Origin: Saprospiraceae bacterium | Lineage (GTDB): Bacteria > Bacteroidota > Bacteroidia > Chitinophagales > Saprospiraceae | Direction: 5' to 3' | Assembly (NCBI GenBank): GCA_007128085.1 | Contig: SKYC01000206.1 | Location: 1-8,818 of the forward strand | Length of the DNA: 8,818 nt | Shown here: positions 1-6,077 of the stretch, piece after piece | Numbering within the stretch: position 1 is the first letter of the stretch | Layout of the letters: each line of letters opens with the position of its first letter | The notes under the pieces: generated by a model | Told to the model about the DNA's origin: nothing | Seen by the model: the letters and a program-made list of their open reading frames with translations, nothing else | Database searches by the model: none | Program-made: the position numbers and the translations under genes

Positions 1-1821
1 ATTTACTCGCTGGCCGTAGGAGACCTCAACGACGACGGATTTTTGGACATTTATGCCAGCTATGGCTCCGGTCTTAACAATCCGGGTGATATAGATGACG
101 CTGTCTGGATCAACCGTGGAAACGATTATCGCTTCCTCCGGTTCAGAATGCGGGGTACGACTTCCAACCGAGACGGTGTGGGAGCCATCGTTAAAGTGTA
201 CAGCCAGCTCGGCACTCAGGTTAGAGAAGTCAGGGCGGGGGAGAGTTACGGAATTCAGCGATCCAATATACTTCACTTCGGAATGGCGGAGGTCGAACGC
301 GCCGATTCCGTAGTAATCCAATGGCCCTCCGGCCAGGTAGATATATACACGGATGTTATTACCGATGAAAAGTACCTGATTACCGAAGGCATATGTCTCC
401 GCTCCCCTTTGGAAATAATTCGCGGTGGAAGCTTATTGCTCTGTGAGAATCCCGCCATTGAACTGAGCGCTCCGGCAGGCGATTACACCTACCTGTGGAA
501 CAACGGATCCACGGAGCCTCAAATAGTGGTGACGGAGCCGGGATCTTATCACTTGCAATTGATGGAGGATGACGGATGTATCACACCGGTCAATCCCCTT
601 TACATCAGAGAAGAGGGAGATTTTACTCCTGTTTTTGAAGGGAGCGCAGGCGATTTGAGTTTTTGCTACGGTGATACGCTGGAATTGAGTGTGCGATCCG
701 AAGCTCCGGAAGAAGATCTGATGTGGTCCAATGGTGAACAGGGGAGCCATATAAGTATCGCGCAGCCCGGCGCGTATTTTGTAGAAGTGGTCAATCAATG
801 CGGCGTCTATCGATCAGACACCATTTTAGCTGTCCGGCACCGGGCCGAGCCTCCCGACATAGAGCTGGATTGGGTGACGGAGGACAGCTCTTTTGTGGTG
901 ATCGGTAACGGTTCCGTTCTGAACTGGTTTGCTCATCCGGATCAAAGTCAGCCCGACCACATCGGAGAGAGTTGGGAGGTCGATCTGAGCCCGGGACCGA
1001 ATACATTTTACGCCTCAGAAACTGCTTTTTTTGATGGAGCGGTTCATCGGGTGGGCAGCGAACAATTTGAGGGGAGTTCAAAATACCCTGCCTCCCACAT
1101 CAATGGCGGTTTGATATTCGATATCATGCGAGATGTGTGGTTGCGTTCCCTTCTCCTGTACTCGGATTACGACGGGCCGAGAGTGATAGAGGTATTTTCA
1201 TTAGAAGGAGATCTGATAGGCAGGGATACGGTTTTGCTGGAAAATGCCGCTTCCGGTCAACGGGTATTTCTCGACATTTTTTTGCCGGAGGGGCGATCAC
1301 ATCGAATCACGACCAATGCGGATTTCAACGAACAGAGCACAGGTGTGCGAAGTCCGCGTTTATTCAGGTCGAATGAAAATACCGAATTTCCCTATGTACT
1401 CGATGGAAAAATCAGCATCAATACTTCGGATATCGGCCCGGGCTTTTACTATTACTTTTACGACTGGGAAATACAGGATGAAGGCCTTTATTGCGAATCG
1501 GAAAAAGTGGTTGTTTCGGTTTACTACGATACCACTACCACCGCTACAGCGGATGTTTTACCGGAAGCAGAGACGGGTAAATTCAGTCTTTACCCCAATC
1601 CGGCCTCCCGGTTTGTCGATTTGTACAACAACAGCCAGTGCGATGACCTCAGCGATTTTATCCTCACAGATCTTTCGGGCCGATGGATGTCCGCCCGGGT
1701 TCACCACCGTGGGGACGGGAAGTACCGTTTAAATCTTGAAAAACTGCCTGCGGGATTTTACATGCTGAGTGCCAATGCATGCGGGCAAAGGCTGAATTTC
1801 AACTTCATTAAAGTCCCATAG
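1..1821 (+). CDS. Secreted CRTAC1/UnbV-type protein with type IX sorting domain (5' partial)
   Basis: The reading frame is open from base 1, so the N-terminus lies outside the window; 606 residues are visible. In order they show a calcium-binding FG-GAP/VCBS repeat (DLNDDGFLD, visible residues 8-16) and an ASPIC/UnbV domain at about 54-130 (GVGA at 59-62, HFG near 92, WPSG at 108-111). Two PKD/Ig-like segments follow at about 139-200 and 210-279 (LWNNGS, MWSNGE). Then comes a beta-sandwich-like stretch at about 280-508 ending in an aromatic YYYFYDWE motif that I recall from other Bacteroidota surface proteins. The last ~80 residues are a type A sorting domain starting FSLYPNPAS. The family is extracellular and seven-bladed-propeller-like, and its substrate is unknown. 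Export across the outer membrane by type IX secretion and surface anchoring or release are inferred from the sorting domain. A TTG at 43 is in frame but lies inside the FG-GAP motif and is not the start. Confidence 0.9.
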   Translation: MYSLAVGDLNDDGFLDIYASYGSGLNNPGDIDDAVWINRGNDYRFLRFRMRGTTSNRDGVGAIVKVYSQLGTQVREVRAGESYGIQRSNILHFGMAEVERADSVVIQWPSGQVDIYTDVITDEKYLITEGICLRSPLEIIRGGSLLLCENPAIELSAPAGDYTYLWNNGSTEPQIVVTEPGSYHLQLMEDDGCITPVNPLYIREEGDFTPVFEGSAGDLSFCYGDTLELSVRSEAPEEDLMWSNGEQGSHISIAQPGAYFVEVVNQCGVYRSDTILAVRHRAEPPDIELDWVTEDSSFVVIGNGSVLNWFAHPDQSQPDHIGESWEVDLSPGPNTFYASETAFFDGAVHRVGSEQFEGSSKYPASHINGGLIFDIMRDVWLRSLLLYSDYDGPRVIEVFSLEGDLIGRDTVLLENAASGQRVFLDIFLPEGRSHRITTNADFNEQSTGVRSPRLFRSNENTEFPYVLDGKISINTSDIGPGFYYYFYDWEIQDEGLYCESEKVVVSVYYDTTTTATADVLPEAETGKFSLYPNPASRFVDLYNNSQCDDLSDFILTDLSGRWMSARVHHRGDGKYRLNLEKLPAGFYMLSANACGQRLNFNFIKVP

Positions 1822-1830
1822 GCAGAATCC

Positions 1831-1847
1831 TGAGATGGCCGATCTCA
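1831..1847. terminator. Short hairpin between convergent genes
   Basis: TGAGAT (1831-1836) and ATCTCA (1842-1847) form a 6-bp stem with a GGCCG loop, 9 bases after the stop codon of the secreted protein. The plus-strand side is followed by a pyrimidine stretch (CTTCCCTTT) rather than a clean T run. It sits in the 47-bp gap between two converging genes, so it may end transcripts from both sides. As an intrinsic terminator it is weak. Confidence 0.4.
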
Positions 1848-1868
1848 CTTCCCTTTAAAAAATCTACC

Positions 1869-2282
1869 TTAATGGGGGAGTTTGTCCCTCAGTAAACCGT
1901 ACAGCCACGTGCCGAGCAGAGCACCGATAATGGCAATTCCGATGGCGTAAAAGCCGTAGCCCAAATTTACGAACAAGGGTCCGGGGCAGGCGCCGGTAAG
2001 AGCCCAACCGAGACCAAAAAATATGCCTCCCACCAAATACCGGGTCCAGGTTTTTTCTTTGGGATTGAAGGTGATGAGGTTGCCGGAGAAATCTCTCATT
2101 TTATACTTTTTTATCAGCCAAACACCCAGTGCTCCCAAAACCACAGCGGTACCTATAATGCCGTACATGTGAAAATCCTGAAACCTGAACATTTCCTGAA
2201 TCCGAAACCAACTGATGGCTTCAGATTTGGCCATGACGATACCGAAGGCCGTTCCCGCTATAATATATACCAATGCTTTCAT
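1869..2282 (-). CDS. YeeE/YedE-family membrane protein, PmpB-like half transporter (DUF6691)
   Basis: This 137-residue protein is almost all hydrophobic, with about four membrane segments (roughly residues 1-19, 39-57, 81-98 and 106-130). A charged cytoplasmic-type stretch (KKYKMRDF, then KEKTW) separates the second and third. The family signature GLGWALTGACPGP lies at 90-102 with a single cysteine, C99. The YeeE/YedE family includes the thiosulfate importer TsuA, in which conserved cysteines line the substrate path; the short PmpA/PmpB proteins correspond to its two halves. Pairing with the upstream PmpA-like protein as a heteromer is inferred from size and proximity. It is the last gene of the sulfur cluster, starting 213 bp after the PmpA-like stop, with a large hairpin ahead of its ATG. 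No Shine-Dalgarno sequence is visible. The substrate could be thiosulfate or another sulfur compound. Confidence 0.85.
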   Translation of the reverse strand: MKALVYIIAGTAFGIVMAKSEAISWFRIQEMFRFQDFHMYGIIGTAVVLGALGVWLIKKYKMRDFSGNLITFNPKEKTWTRYLVGGIFFGLGWALTGACPGPLFVNLGYGFYAIGIAIIGALLGTWLYGLLRDKLPH

Positions 2283-2302
2283 TTGTTTAAATTTTTACTG
2301 TA

Positions 2303-2370
2303 CCTATGACTGCGGACGAGAAAATTCAAAGTGAAAACTTTATGTCTCTCGTTGTATATCGCAGTCAAGG
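2303..2370 (-). other. Nested imperfect hairpin in the pmpA-pmpB gap (possible leader or processing element)
   Basis: Three nested complementary pairs occur in 68 bases. The outer stem joins CCT-(bulged A)-TGACTGCG (2303-2314) to CGCAGTCAAGG (2360-2370), 11 bp with one bulge. The middle stem joins ACGAGA (2316-2321) to TCTCGT (2347-2352). The inner stem joins AAAGT (2328-2332) to ACTTT (2337-2341) around a 4-base loop. On the minus strand it would lie in the RNA 20 bases before the PmpB-like ATG. It could be a folded leader, an mRNA stability or processing element, or a small mobile remnant. No known riboswitch family was recognised. The rest of the 213-bp gap holds no convincing -33/-7 promoter on the minus strand. 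Confidence 0.5.
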
Positions 2371-2460
2371 ACTGTTTCTTTTTTTAATTCTTTGCGATAA
2401 ATTTTGGACGCGTTCATGGAGCTCGCTTGTGTCATTTTGCCCCGCTCACAACGCCCGGTT

Positions 2461-2480
2461 CTTTTCCATACATGGAAGAG
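2461..2480. repeat. Near-perfect palindrome downstream of the PmpA-like gene
   Basis: CTTTTCCAT (2461-2469) mirrors ATGGAAGAG (2472-2480) around AC, with one G-T wobble. It begins 15 bases after the PmpA-like stop on the minus strand. No T run follows the minus-strand 3' arm, so it is not a standard intrinsic terminator. It may protect the 3' end of the upstream message or be a protein site. Confidence 0.35.
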
Positions 2481-2495
2481 AAATGGAAAAAAGGG

Positions 2496-3050
2496 TTAAA
2501 AAATTAGTGGAAACAACAAATGTGTCATCGCCAGTCCACCGATGAAAAATCCAATGACCGCCACCAGCGACGGTAATTGCAGGTTGCTCAATCCGCTGAT
2601 GGCGTGTCCGGAGGTGCATCCTCCAGCGTATCGCGCACCAAATCCTATCAGTAATCCACCGATGAACAGAATGAGAAAGCCACTGAGCGTAAAAGCACTT
2701 TCCATGCCGTAAATCTCCATGGGTTGTAGCCCCTCCGGTGCTGCAATTCCGAGTTCTGCCAGGTCTTGAATGGTGTTTTCCGAAATTTGAACCGGCTCGC
2801 CGGTACTCAGGTATTGGTAGCTAATGAATCCTCCGATAACACTTCCCACGAGAAATAAGAGATTCCATATCTGAGACCTCCAGTTAAAGTCAAAAAAAGA
2901 AGCTGTTTTACCGGCACCACATGCAGAGCATAGGGTCCTCAGATTGGAGGAGAAGCCAAAACTCTTTCCCAGAAATATTAGAGCCATCATGATGACGACG
3001 ATTAAAAAGCCCGATATGTGCCAGGGCCAGGGCTGCATAATCCATTCCAT
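2496..3050 (-). CDS. YeeE/YedE-family membrane protein, PmpA-like half transporter
   Basis: This 184-residue inner-membrane protein has about four hydrophobic segments (roughly 12-29, 61-79, 121-140 and 160-180). A polar loop of about 40 residues lies between the second and third. It carries the family motif GARYAGGCTSGHAISG at 138-153 with C145, and an LCSACGAG element with C41 and C44. In the structurally studied relative TsuA, conserved cysteines pass thiosulfate through the membrane; C145 is the likely counterpart here, and C41/C44 could form a disulfide or persulfide relay (inference). It starts 16 bp after the stress-protein stop, so the two are probably co-transcribed. The ATG at 3050 gives MEWIMQPWPW; a second ATG four codons later would also be possible. 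In other bacteria PmpA/PmpB pairs accompany persulfide dioxygenases under BigR control, which supports a role in sulfide or thiosulfate handling. Confidence 0.88.
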   Translation of the reverse strand: MEWIMQPWPWHISGFLIVVIMMALIFLGKSFGFSSNLRTLCSACGAGKTASFFDFNWRSQIWNLLFLVGSVIGGFISYQYLSTGEPVQISENTIQDLAELGIAAPEGLQPMEIYGMESAFTLSGFLILFIGGLLIGFGARYAGGCTSGHAISGLSNLQLPSLVAVIGFFIGGLAMTHLLFPLIF

Positions 3051-3066
3051 AATTGATTTGCTTTTT

Positions 3067-3891
3067 TTACTTTAAATGATAAGTGATGATTGGTTTGTAT
3101 AGATTGTTGATCAGGTTTTCGGCAACAGAACTCTTGAGCAATCTGCCCAGACCCCTCCTTCCTTCCGTACCCACGACAATCAGATCCATATCGTTCATCT
3201 GATTGAAATGGGTAATGCCACTACTGACATCCCTGTCGATATGAATATGAACTTCAGCCCGCTTTAGTTCATTTATTTTGGCAAATTCGTTCATTTTCGC
3301 CTCAATTTGTTCTTCGGGCTTGTTTTGAGTCATTACGTACAACAGGTGAACGGTGGCGTTGAAACCCGATTCCAGAATTTTGAGTAAAGGCAGTTTTACG
3401 GATTCCTGATTCATGAAGTCGTGGACGATCAATATGTCCTTAATGTCGAGATCCGATCGATCGCACATGAGTGAAAGCACGGGTACCTGACTCTGTCTGG
3501 CAATGTGCTGGGTTTCCGAACCCGATAACCACCGGCTCAGCCCCTGAGCTCCTTTGGTGCCCATGACAATCAGGTCAAAGTGATTGGTTTCGGCGTACTT
3601 GACGATGGTTTTGGTGCGCGGTCCGAATTGGATATGGAAAGCGTCGTTGCTCGCCCTTGCTTCGGCCAGTTGATTCATCTTTTGTCGGGCCGATGAGATG
3701 CGTTGGGCCAAAAAGAGGGCGTCCTCTCCCTCCCCGGCAACCGGATTCCCCGCGGCATCAAATTCAGTTTCGCCCCATTCGACTACGTGGAGAAAGTGTA
3801 TTTCGACCGCTTCAATGGCCTTTAACTTATCTGCAAAAATGGTGGCGAAATCCGACAATTTACTGAAATCTGTTGGAATTAAAATTCGCAT
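3067..3891 (-). CDS. Universal stress protein with two tandem UspA domains
   Basis: This 274-residue soluble protein is made of two UspA folds, about 1-142 and 150-274. The first domain starts with MRILIPTDFS and has the full ATP-binding loop G-x2-G-x9-G-S (G111, G114, G124, S125). The second repeats the layout (VVGTEGRRGLG) but has serine at position 254 where the third glycycine-equivalent residue, glycine, is expected, so nucleotide binding there may be weakened. Tandem Usp proteins bind ATP and act in stress or energy-state responses; no enzyme activity is assigned. The gene begins 30 bp after the rhodanese stop and ends 16 bp before the PmpA-like start, so it is embedded in the sulfur operon. 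A regulatory or redox-protective role during sulfide stress is inferred from position only. The ATG at 3891 gives the canonical beta-1 strand at the N-terminus. Confidence 0.92.
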   Translation of the reverse strand: MRILIPTDFSKLSDFATIFADKLKAIEAVEIHFLHVVEWGETEFDAAGNPVAGEGEDALFLAQRISSARQKMNQLAEARASNDAFHIQFGPRTKTIVKYAETNHFDLIVMGTKGAQGLSRWLSGSETQHIARQSQVPVLSLMCDRSDLDIKDILIVHDFMNQESVKLPLLKILESGFNATVHLLYVMTQNKPEEQIEAKMNEFAKINELKRAEVHIHIDRDVSSGITHFNQMNDMDLIVVGTEGRRGLGRLLKSSVAENLINNLYKPIITYHLK

Positions 3892-3921
3892 AATTTTGGT
3901 TTTTAGATTTTTAAATGGAGC

Positions 3922-4257
3922 TTAGGAAACCACCGGGCCGTCCCAACTCATAATTCCGTTTTTTAAGTGAGCCACATCGGTGTATCCCTTTCGGGTCAAC
4001 AATTTCGCAGCCACGGCACTTCTGGATCCGGTCCGGCAATAGAGCAGGAGCCGTTGATCTTTGCTGAAGTCGCGGATTCGCTTTTGATAATCGGAGTCGG
4101 TAAGGTCGATATTTTTCGCATGGGGCAGATGTCCACTTTCGAACTCTGCGGGTGTTCTCACATCGATTAATACCCCCTCTTTTTGTTTGATTTGCTCTTT
4201 AAATTCGTCGCCATTCAGCTCTTTGAATTCCTTGTTTGTCTTGAATAAATTGATCAT
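3922..4257 (-). CDS. Single-domain rhodanese (sulfurtransferase)
   Basis: This 111-residue protein is one rhodanese homology domain. It has LIDVRTPAEFESGHLPHAKNI at 30-50 (the DVR...E/H-G structural signature) and an active-site loop C74-R-T-G-S-R-S80 with an intact catalytic cysteine that would carry a persulfide. The closing segment HLKNGIMSWDGPV is typical of the fold. There is no signal peptide, so it acts in the cytoplasm. Small rhodaneses of the GlpE/PspE type move sulfane sulfur from thiosulfate or persulfide to thiols or cyanide. Here it follows the persulfide dioxygenase gene by 90 bp, across a hairpin, and precedes the stress protein by 30 bp. A role feeding persulfide to, or using thiosulfate from, the neighbouring dioxygenase is inferred. 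The next ORF upstream ends before this ATG, so the start is well placed. Confidence 0.93.
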   Translation of the reverse strand: MINLFKTNKEFKELNGDEFKEQIKQKEGVLIDVRTPAEFESGHLPHAKNIDLTDSDYQKRIRDFSKDQRLLLYCRTGSRSAVAAKLLTRKGYTDVAHLKNGIMSWDGPVVS

Positions 4258-4282
4258 GGATTTGGTTTTTCTTTTTTAAAAG

Positions 4283-4322
4283 AACCGGCCTCGGACCCTT
4301 TTTGGTTGTGATCCGGCCGGCT
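4283..4322 (-). terminator. GC-rich hairpin between the dioxygenase and rhodanese genes
   Basis: CCGGCC (4285-4290) pairs with GGCCGG (4315-4320). A further GGA/TCC pairing (4293-4295 with 4312-4314) follows past a two-base bulge. On the minus strand the 3' arm is followed by TTCTTTT, giving a terminator shape 25 bases after the dioxygenase stop codon. On the plus strand the other arm is followed by seven Ts, so the element is bidirectional. As the downstream genes look co-regulated, partial termination or attenuation that lowers their expression relative to the dioxygenase is possible (inference). Confidence 0.6.
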
Positions 4323-4347
4323 TTTTTTGAAACTGAATTGATTCGGA

Positions 4348-5757
4348 TTAAACCAGAGTACTGGGACATACGTATTCGGTTTTGGCTATGGGAGTTTCCT
4401 TGAGTTGATCAAATCCCCCTGTAATATCCACTATGTGGTTCAATCCCCTCGCCTTCAGGATAGATGCGGCAATCATAGAGCGATATCCGCCCGCGCAGTG
4501 GATGTACGTTTTTTCGCCCCCTGTAAATTTGTCCATTTCACTATTGATGAAGTCCAGTGGAATGTTTTTTGCACCTTGAATGTGCTCGGATTCATATTCT
4601 CCCGGCTTCCTGAGATCCACGACTTTGGTTTTGCCTTCCTCGTAGATATGTGCAAACTGATTGGGGGAAATGCTCTCTATTGAATCGCATTCTTTTCCGC
4701 TTTGCTTCCAGCTTTTAAATCCCCCTTCCAGATACCCGATGGCATTGTCGTATCCGACCCTGGCCAGACGGGTAACGGCCTCTTCCTCTCTCTGGTCATC
4801 AGCGAGTATGAGCAAGGGCTGTTTGAGGTCTGTAATCAAAGCGCCTACCCAGGGAGCAAAATCACCGTCCAGGCCAATATTGATGGAATTGGGTATGTGC
4901 CCTTTTGCGAAAACCTGTGGATGGCGCGTGTCCAGTACCAGAGCTTCGTATTCGTTGGCAGCCGATTCAAATTCATTGGCATCCATTTCTTGCAACCCCT
5001 TTTCAAAGGCCGTGTCGATGCTGTCGTATCCCATTTTGTTCATCATGGCATTTTTTGGAAAATACTGCGGCGGCGCCATCAGTCCATCGGTCACTTCTTT
5101 GACGAAGTCTTCCTTACTCATGCCTTCTCTCAATGCGTAATTCAGTTTTTTCTGATTGCCGATGGTGTCCCAGCGGTCTTCTGATAGATTTTTTCCACAG
5201 GCAGACCCCGCACCGTGTCCGGGGTAAATAATTACTTCATCGTCGAGAGGCATAATTTTTTCTCTGAGTGAATCGTACAGGTGTCCGGCCAGATCTTCTC
5301 GGCTCAAGTCGGTTTTAACCGCCAGGTCCGGCCTTCCTACATCCCCAATGAATAAAGTATCCCCCGAGAAAATAGCGTGATCGTTGCCCTTTTCGTCTCT
5401 GAGCAGAAAAGTGGTCGACTCCATGGTGTGTCCGGGAGTGTGGAGAACGACAATGGTGACATCCCCCAGCTTGAGTTCTTCGCCGTCTTTTGCGATGTGG
5501 GCATCGAATTGAGGATCGGCCGTGGGTCCGAAAACAATGGGAGCACCGGTGGCTCTGGCCAAATCGAGGTGGCCCGAGACAAAATCGGCGTGGAAATGGG
5601 TCTCCAGTATGTACTTAATGTTCACCCCTTCTTTTTCAGCTTTTTCCACATAGGCGGTATAGTCGCGCAATGGGTCGATGATGGCAGCTTCTCCCTTGCT
5701 TTCGATATAGTAAGCACCGTGTGCCAGACATCCCGTATAAATTTGTTCTACTTTCAT
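4348..5757 (-). CDS. CstB-like persulfide dioxygenase fused to pseudorhodanese and rhodanese domains
   Basis: This 469-residue cytoplasmic protein starts MKVEQIYTGC. Residues 1-240 are a metallo-beta-lactamase fold of the ETHE1/persulfide dioxygenase type: H54-F-H56-A-D58-F, TPGH110T, SGD133TLF and PGH181GAGSAC187G. H56, H110 and D133 are the likely mononuclear iron ligands, since ETHE1-type enzymes use two His and one Asp. The first rhodanese domain (about 263-355) has LILADDQREE where the cysteine loop should be, so it is catalytically dead. The second (about 362-455) has C421-A-G-G-Y-R-S427 and should be active. The order matches Staphylococcus CstB, which oxidises persulfides and makes thiosulfate. 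The upstream-extended frame to 5841 is rejected: its extra 28 residues are unlike the family and overlap the CRP-like site. The tail ends CPSTLV with C464. It is the first gene of the minus-strand cluster. Confidence 0.93.
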   Translation of the reverse strand: MKVEQIYTGCLAHGAYYIESKGEAAIIDPLRDYTAYVEKAEKEGVNIKYILETHFHADFVSGHLDLARATGAPIVFGPTADPQFDAHIAKDGEELKLGDVTIVVLHTPGHTMESTTFLLRDEKGNDHAIFSGDTLFIGDVGRPDLAVKTDLSREDLAGHLYDSLREKIMPLDDEVIIYPGHGAGSACGKNLSEDRWDTIGNQKKLNYALREGMSKEDFVKEVTDGLMAPPQYFPKNAMMNKMGYDSIDTAFEKGLQEMDANEFESAANEYEALVLDTRHPQVFAKGHIPNSINIGLDGDFAPWVGALITDLKQPLLILADDQREEEAVTRLARVGYDNAIGYLEGGFKSWKQSGKECDSIESISPNQFAHIYEEGKTKVVDLRKPGEYESEHIQGAKNIPLDFINSEMDKFTGGEKTYIHCAGGYRSMIAASILKARGLNHIVDITGGFDQLKETPIAKTEYVCPSTLV

Positions 5758-5800
5758 AATGGTAGTTTTTTGAGTTAAACTAAAGGTTGTGATTAATTTC

Positions 5801-5812
5801 AATACAAAGATC
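5801..5812 (-). promoter_or_regulatory. Predicted activator-dependent promoter of the dioxygenase gene
   Basis: On the minus strand GATCTTTG (5812 down to 5805) matches the Bacteroidota -7 element TAnnTTTG at five of six fixed bases. It predicts transcription starting near 5801, with a 5' leader of about 44 bases before the ATG at 5757. No -33 TTTG lies at the usual 19-21 base spacing; the CRP-like palindrome lies there and upstream instead. A weak -33 is consistent with a promoter that needs an activator. The assignment is an inference. Confidence 0.45.
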
Positions 5813-5833
5813 GGTGAGTGAAAGCTCAGAACT

Positions 5834-5849
5834 TGTGACAAAAGTCACA
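5834..5849 (-). promoter_or_regulatory. Perfect CRP/FNR-family operator palindrome
   Basis: TGTGAC-AAAA-GTCACA is a perfect inverted repeat and matches TGTGA-N6-TCACA, the binding consensus known for E. coli CRP. Its centre (5841.5) is about 84 bases upstream of the dioxygenase ATG and about 40 bases upstream of the predicted start near 5801, the classic position for a class II activator. Bacteroidota carry many Crp/Fnr-family regulators, and some sit beside sulfide or persulfide genes. Which one binds cannot be told from this window, as no regulator gene is present. It is more than 240 bases from the rplM promoter, so it most likely serves the minus-strand cluster. Confidence 0.7.
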
Positions 5850-6077
5850 TTGGGCAAAAAATCCGGGATTGAATGCTCTATAATGGGAATATTTCAGACG
5901 TTGAATGAATGCCGAGCCATTGACCACAATCGGAAAATTAGTAGGCAAAAATCCTATTTTTAGTTTATACACTCCATTTGCCAATAATTTTTTGGAGCCT
6001 TTTTAAAAAAATGTGCGAAAATCGGCCTGTTTTTCAACGAGTTGTGAATGAGGGGGTAAAAAAAAGGGAGAAGTTTG

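Noticed and set aside
2427..2451. TTGTG...CACAA as a second CRP site before the PmpB-like gene
   Set aside because: The spacing between half-sites (15 bases) does not fit the 8 bases between TGTG and CACA in a real CRP/FNR site.
2306..2545. 79-codon plus-strand frame in the gap between the transporter halves
   Set aside because: It starts inside the hairpin, runs antisense into the PmpA-like C-terminus, and has no recognisable domain.
4661..5184. Long plus-strand frames antisense to the dioxygenase gene
   Set aside because: They mirror the coding bias of the real gene and show no domain, start signal or conservation.
5758..5841. Extended N-terminus (28 residues) for the dioxygenase gene, starting at 5841
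   Set aside because: The added residues have no family match, and the first codon falls inside the CRP-like palindrome. MKVEQIYTGC at 5757 is the expected start.
5883..5963. 26-codon plus-strand frame in the divergent intergenic region
   Set aside because: No ribosome site, promoter or family feature supports it, and its composition looks like chance.
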